From the NCBI GenBank assembly GCA_029204225.1, contig CM055094.1:66300536-66364535 (forward strand): a stretch of DNA of 64,000 nucleotides, written 5' to 3'. The translations under genes and the position numbers were made by a program. Numbering within the stretch: position 1 is the first letter of the stretch; each line of letters starts with the position of its first letter. The stretch is from Diphasiastrum complanatum. Its lineage: Eukaryota; Streptophyta; Lycopodiopsida; Lycopodiales; Lycopodiaceae. Under the pieces are notes generated by a model. That model was given only the letters and a program-made list of their open reading frames with translations. It was not told where the DNA came from and searched no databases. Shown here piece by piece: positions 61,401 to 64,000 of the stretch.

Positions 61401-63340
61401 CACCGCATGGAACCCTTATTTGTAGGAGAGGTGGGTATTGTACATCCTTGCAAAACTTTCTTATCATGCATTTTCAAAAGGAGGTCTTCAGTTAGGTGTC
61501 ATGGATATTGAGTAAAGAACTACTACTCATCAGTTTGTACAATCTCACAGCATGCTTTTCTGCATTTGATAAAGAAGATGAATGTGCTGTAGACATGCAT
61601 TGGTTGGTAGTAGCATGAAAATGTTCTCATATGCCAGATGTTTGTTGGTTGCTCTTTACTAGTTAATAGTGATTGATGTCTAAGATTGCATGCTGTATTT
61701 TATGATGTCTAAGATTGGATCTTCCAATCTCGGGAGTAGTTGAATGAAGTCGAGTGCATTTCTGCAGCATCACCATCTGAAAGATTAAATCTTTTGACAA
61801 AATTGAAAACCTATGTAAAAGTTTTATCATTTCCATGCAACCTGCCTCAAATATGAAGATTCTGCCTCAATTTAAGGACTCTTAGCGTGAACAGTTTTCA
61901 GCTGTCTCCAAGGTATAGTTTTGAACTCGAACTTTGATGGCGTGAAAATTTTGAAATATCTGATAAATCTTGAAAGATCAAAGCATTGGTAAATAATTTT
62001 GATGCTGAACCCTTCAAGCTGGCGTGAGATGCAATAAATGTGCAGAAACTGGTCATGATAGAGAAGACAGAAACGGTAATGGCTAGCGCAACAACTTTCT
62101 TGATGGGCTTGTGCTAACAGGACAAAGTTTTAAAGCAAAAACCCTGAAAGAGAGGGCTAAAGTTATAGGGTGATGTAAGTGATAAAGATCCTGCTTATAA
62201 GCATAGTTGCCCGTTCCATTCCGGAACTTGGCCAAAAGAAAAAAAATCGTAATTATTGAGCATGATTTTATTTAGTACCAAGTTCTGACCCAGTACGTTC
62301 CAGAACATACTCTACGTTCCGAATGGTTTCAGCTGGAACAGGTTTCTAAGCATATAAGTAACATAAAGCCCAGAAATGATCTGTAAAATACATGACCCTG
62401 GGCTAGAAAAGATAGAGAATGTCGAGGAAAAGACAAGTACGAATAAATGAAAAACTGCAAGCAAAATAACAGGTAAATTTTAGCCAAGCAGATGACACAC
62501 TGGTAAAGCAAAGAGCAGCAAGCATTGTGCACTTTGACAGTTGTCTTATTTCAGCTCTCATGTGATCTTTAGATTCTGCAACTAAGCCCTAGTGGACTCG
62601 GGCAAATATAAGTAGGAAATTGCTATGGTGTTCATGAAGGCTGAGCTTTTATATAGTGAGCAGATGAAATTACACATTTCAAGGGAGTCCTTTGCTAGTC
62701 ATGAAGCTGCAAATTTCTGAAGCCATAAAATTCTGAGCACTAAGAACAGCAACTTGAACCATTTTTGAAGTATTCTCACACCTTTTATGACTGATTCAAG
62801 GTTCTTCCTTTCTCACAATTCACCTAATTTAGATCACTGAGCCTTTTGAGTTTTCTTGGTTGGGCAGTAGTTACAACCCACTAACAGGCTGTAACGCACT
62901 GGCTTGTGGAACCAACTTTTCAAGTTGACATGTAAAAGCAAAATGTGAAAGAAAAAGTCTTTGGCAATGAGGTGATTCACTCAATAAGTTAAAAATTACT
63001 GGTAGACAAAATACTTAATTTATTCAATTAACTTCTATGCTGAAAGACAATTCAGCACTTGCATATTGTTGTGCAGGTGGACAGATTTTTTAATGGACAA
63101 GGTTTTAATGGAGAAGTTCGCAACATTAATAAACACTTGATTCAAGCTGTTAAAGGGACAAGCTTTCACCTGCTGGACATTACCCCGATGAGTGAATTGA
63201 GGGCTGATGCACATCCTTCAATATCAGCAGGAAAGCTGCATGAGGACTGTATGCACTGGTGCTTGCCTGGTGTAACTGATTTTTGGAATGACATGTTCTT
63301 TGCACTCTTTTTGGATCTTGATAATTATTCAACTGCATAG
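39443..63340 (+). CDS. TBL: TBL-family polysaccharide O-acetyltransferase (AXY9-like), six-exon gene
   Basis: The CDS joins 39443-39998, 40812-40989, 41914-42051, 55480-55600, 61293-61430 and 63077-63340. Every junction is GT-AG and every phase fits, giving 1395 nt and 464 residues. Residues about 31-50 form one hydrophobic signal anchor, so a type II Golgi protein is expected. The Cys-rich PMR5N/TBL domain starts at Cys115 (CDYSSGKWVYDP, then GWNCIKN). The GDS motif is GFVGDSLN with Ser191 as predicted nucleophile, and the DxxH motif is DCMHWCLPG with Asp434 and His437. Family members move acetyl groups onto cell-wall glycans; AXY9 acts with other acetyltransferases in xyloglucan and xylan O-acetylation. 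AXY9-like signatures are NLTVAYHR, YRVDVDVP, LILNTGHWW and QSPRHFEGGDW. An upstream in-frame ATG at 39305 would add 46 basic residues; 39443 was preferred because it gives a normal short cytosolic tail. Length is normal for the family and nothing catalytic is missing. The exact glycan substrate is unknown. Confidence 0.93.
40812..40989 (+). CDS. TBL: TBL gene exon 2 (GDS catalytic block)
   Basis: The acceptor is GTGCAG|GG and the donor CAAG|GTCAGG. It encodes GFVGDSLNRNMYVSL, with the esterase/acyltransferase nucleophile Ser, then VNFVHYNLTVAYHRTNLLAQ, a typical TBL stretch. It completes the split Gly codon from exon 1. Confidence 0.92.
41914..42051 (+). CDS. TBL: TBL gene exon 3
   Basis: The acceptor is TTGCAG|A and the donor CACTG|GTATGT. 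It encodes RWKAKTPGPLEDLGYDDGYR, then DVDVP and LILNTGHW, the GHWW core being split across the next intron. The intron that follows is 13,428 bp long and holds the nested transposons. Confidence 0.92.
43321..43594 (-). repeat. 3' LTR of copia-R
   Basis: 274 bp. It differs from the 5' LTR by a 5-bp indel near 43459 and about 9 substitutions. Confidence 0.9.
43649..47690 (-). pseudogene. Copia-R Gag-Pol reading frame, broken
   Basis: In minus order: Gag (VANWTENILMEKDVWEVVTG, about 47650); zinc knuckle CFRCDKKGHWKSEC (about 46985); protease AWYIDSGATRHMTGN (46830); integrase with LWHKRLGQLNLGSL, IHTDLCGPM, SDSGGEY and ERKNRTI (46400-45900); the linker to RT (RIFGCKAFVHVPKEERRKLD); RT with SAFLNGELEEEVQ and IALYVDDLIITGN (45087-44515); RNase H with VDADWRGDYDDHRS and TEAEYKAM (44455-43946), then the C-terminus ending LVGEKFDKFRSKLSVLKVC. 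Breaks include frameshifts near 47230, 46080, 45850 and 44500 and a stop at about 43945. All catalytic blocks remain recognisable. Confidence 0.9.
48423..48691 (-). repeat. 5' LTR of copia-R
   Basis: 269 bp; starts AGTTAGAATT and ends AATTCTAAGT, an imperfect inverted repeat instead of the usual TG...CA. Confidence 0.9.
49690..50608 (-). mobile_element. Copia-C pol remnant with integrase fused to RT tail
   Basis: SDNGGEYISTEFKEHCLRTG and FITFYSPQSNG (integrase) run straight into KLSKNLCPQTKEENEQWRDY and IIGSLMYTMI (RT end), then RNase H fragments (CYGAVDNDRLN) and the frame end IKYHYVKSKVLNKE. The join skips the integrase C-terminus and most of RT. Confidence 0.85.
50700..53230 (-). mobile_element. 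Internally deleted Ty1/copia element (family D) with two LTRs
   Basis: LTR sequences at about 50720-50997 and 52940-53225 match each other (GCACA..GGCTGCATGCACAT, TTTTTGCTCTATTCTATTGTATA). Between them on the minus strand: YMHIRKGKRKKLEEKFVKTI (the segment between integrase and RT), KYKARLVAKGYAQKHGIDY, KQVARAWYQKLDGL (RT), FLHGDLKEDIYMKQPEGF, GEAEKCLGLHIVRDREKGVI. Gag, protease and most of integrase are absent. Outer boundaries are approximate. Confidence 0.75.
53400..53923 (+). mobile_element. Copia-C RNase H fragment
   Basis: MTNPNITHWKALIRVMRYLR, LSSYTNASWAGDVDTRKS, ALSSTESEYIAASQATKKAI and SRSKHIELKYHFVRSK. It is cut exactly at the SK codons by an LTR-E start. Confidence 0.88.
53924..54270 (+). 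mobile_element. Truncated LTR of family E
   Basis: It begins TGTTGGCTGATTCTGACG as the complete copy at 32519 does and follows it closely to about 54270, where homology ends at CCACTAGGAT. Confidence 0.85.
54271..55348. other. Rest of TBL intron 3; no feature seen
   Basis: No motif or repeat boundary identified. Confidence 0.45.
55349..55423 (+). repeat. Compound (TG)n(AG)n microsatellite
   Basis: About 20 bp of TG followed by 55 bp of AG, ending 56 bp before the exon 4 acceptor of the TBL gene. Confidence 0.95.
55480..55600 (+). CDS. TBL: TBL gene exon 4
   Basis: The acceptor is GGCAG|GTGG and the donor ACATG|GTTCAT. It encodes WAAPDKFDPVSSPMLFFEDG and EEGLDLVLKHM. The first base completes the Trp codon left by exon 3, restoring GHWW. 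It lies only about 57 bp after a long TG/AG microsatellite. Confidence 0.9.
56310..59260 (-). mobile_element. LINE (non-LTR retrotransposon) remnant in TBL intron 4
   Basis: In minus order: AP-endonuclease piece (GRILRASGGVACLYRLVYTP, about 59240; then GRYLWLQITASF), an LTR-like stretch at 58639-59030, pre-RT (TICKLKNNRTSDIDLLSAEL), RT (NYRTIMIGHTMAKLYTTIF, GQAGFRRGYSTVDHVLTLR, GVRQGCPLSTTLFALH, ILLYADDVLLLSSS, NIGKTKVMVFN), and a C-terminal zinc knuckle region (ICRCCTLQEVEDEFHFIFIC). Stops and shifts are frequent. An RT block is present twice (58016-58411). Confidence 0.83.
58639..59030 (+). repeat. Possible solo LTR inside the LINE
   Basis: It starts TGTCACGTCC, has a promoter-like GGCTATAAGTAGGG at about 58861, and separates the LINE endonuclease piece from its RT. 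The right end and target duplication were not found. Confidence 0.35.
59830..60300 (-). mobile_element. Second LINE copy, fragment
   Basis: It follows the 57230-57620 part of the first LINE base by base with moderate divergence (shared runs such as CATGCCTCTGCTG/CATGTCTCTGCTG and AATAAA-free post-RT codons). It covers the region after RT only. Confidence 0.7.
60301..61292. other. End of TBL intron 4; no feature seen
   Basis: No motif supported before the exon 5 acceptor. Confidence 0.45.
61293..61430 (+). CDS. TBL: TBL gene exon 5
   Basis: The acceptor is ATGCAG|CTG and the donor GAGAG|GTGGGT; phase is 0 at both ends. It encodes LHFVDAKMQSTAGIKFLRTQ then SPRHFEGGDW. The QSPRHF..GDW block is a TBL hallmark that follows the LVLKHM helix of exon 4. 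Confidence 0.9.
61431..63076 (+). other. TBL intron 5
   Basis: 1646 bp. It contains one possible hAT-like end at 62202 (CATAGTTGCCCGTTCC) with no matching second end. Confidence 0.6.
63077..63340 (+). CDS. TBL: TBL gene exon 6 (DxxH block and stop)
   Basis: The acceptor is GTGCAG|GTG; the exon ends in TAG at 63338-63340. It encodes LLDITPMSELRADAHPS and EDCMHWCLPGVTDFWNDM, with the catalytic Asp and His of the DxxH motif, followed by the usual short hydrophobic C-terminus. Confidence 0.93.
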   Translation: MDRFFNGQGFNGEVRNINKHLIQAVKGTSFHLLDITPMSELRADAHPSISAGKLHEDCMHWCLPGVTDFWNDMFFALFLDLDNYSTA

Positions 63341-63850
63341 TTTGGCTCTCAGGTTTATAAGGCATCAAAACGTACATGTTTGGTGGCTTCACTTTCTAGT
63401 CTGAATGGATATAGCCATATACAGATGAGGCACAGTTGGAAATGAAACAAATGCACAACTTAACAAATCATTTTACATGAAAGAGTCACAAAGAAACAAG
63501 CTAGATCTAAAATTATGGACTCCTATATGAATACAATCAAAGGCTTCCTAATGCTTGATCACTGCGCAAGTACATGTAGGTTCCCCGCGCCCCAGTTCTA
63601 TCACATGAAACAGACCTTCCACGTAATTTCTGCTTCTACATAATGCTGTCCTTAAAACAAGATGAACAAGTAACGGTGCAGATCATAGAACAGTAGTGGT
63701 CTCCAGATAATCTGTACCACTGGACATATGAAGCAAAATATTTTAAATTGGGAGGAGGAAATGGAATCATTTGCGGAGCATCCGTTTTCTTGATAGGCTG
63801 CCAAATCTACAGCGCTTCTTCACATAGATAATCTGCTATCTTAGGCTAAT

Positions 63851-63895
63851 ATGCCTTGATCATGTTCTGCTGTCCGAGGAGCAGTTTCCCTGCAA
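63851..63895 (-). CDS. Possible last exon of a gene lying beyond the window
   Basis: On the minus strand a good acceptor (CTTTTGCAG|G at about 63895) opens a frame reading ETAPRTAEHDQGILA then TAA. The sequence has coding-like composition and would be convergent with the TBL gene. It is short, has no partner exon in view and the protein is not recognised. Confidence 0.25.
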
Positions 63896-64000
63896 AAGTT
63901 CGTTAGATTGAAAGTATGCTACAGCTAATAAAACATCTAAATCTTTTAAGTTATGATAAGCAATACTAAAAATACAATCATCTAATACAAACTGAAGGTC

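Noticed and set aside
62202-62345. Second hAT-like element at CATAGTTGCCCG
   Set aside because: Only one end is visible; no GCAACTATG end or 8-bp duplication was found downstream.
1-64000. tRNA, rRNA, CRISPR, prokaryotic operon or viral gene block
   Set aside because: No cloverleaf-like B-box context outside retroelements, no regular spacer array, and intron-bearing plant genes throughout.

Overview
This is nuclear DNA from a land plant with a large, repeat-rich genome. It has spliceosomal introns up to about 13 kb, layered Ty1/copia and Ty3/gypsy debris, LINE remnants, a hAT-like element and a plant-specific TRICHOME BIREFRINGENCE-LIKE (TBL) gene. Giant transposon-filled introns would suit a gymnosperm, fern or lycophyte, but the sequence alone does not decide between them. 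No rRNA, tRNA, CRISPR or bacterial gene structure was seen.

Two host genes can be assembled exon by exon. (1) On the plus strand, six exons (39443-39998, 40812-40989, 41914-42051, 55480-55600, 61293-61430, 63077-63340) with matching splice phases encode a complete 464-residue TBL/PC-esterase polysaccharide O-acetyltransferase, most like the AXY9 branch. (2) On the minus strand, eight exons between 20943 and 9943 encode a predicted 332-residue coiled-coil protein ending in a C3HC4 RING finger, a likely E3 ubiquitin ligase. Its RING is split over exons of 45, 28 and 116 nt, which are too short for an ORF scan. A possible last exon of a third, minus-strand gene lies at 63851-63895.

Layout. 1-2368: 3' end of an LTR element (family E) with a complete 1.2-kb LTR. 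2369-5860: decayed gypsy pol. 7.1-8.4 kb: copia RT/RNase H. 9.9-21.7 kb: RING gene and promoter, with a deleted chromovirus (14128-15742) in its 8.8-kb intron. 21.7-24.8 kb: no gene. 24.9-28.2 kb: gypsy/copia junction and a minus-strand chromovirus end. 28.2-34.7 kb: copia-C and LTR-E pieces. 34.7-36.2 kb: another copia pol. 36.6-37.2 kb: T-rich degenerate array. 38.3-39.3 kb: tail of a non-LTR element with an R2-like zinc knuckle/nuclease signature and minisatellites, directly upstream of the TBL gene. 39.4-63.3 kb: TBL gene. Its intron 3 holds a nest in which a copia-C LTR is split by a hAT-like element (8-bp target duplication), itself split by a near-complete copia (5-bp target duplication). 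Its intron 4 holds two related LINE copies.

The two host genes look unrelated in function: one modifies cell-wall polymers in the Golgi, the other is a probable ubiquitin-pathway protein. What they share is tolerance of large transposon loads in their introns. All coordinates, identities and splice sites were read by eye; no alignment or database search was run.
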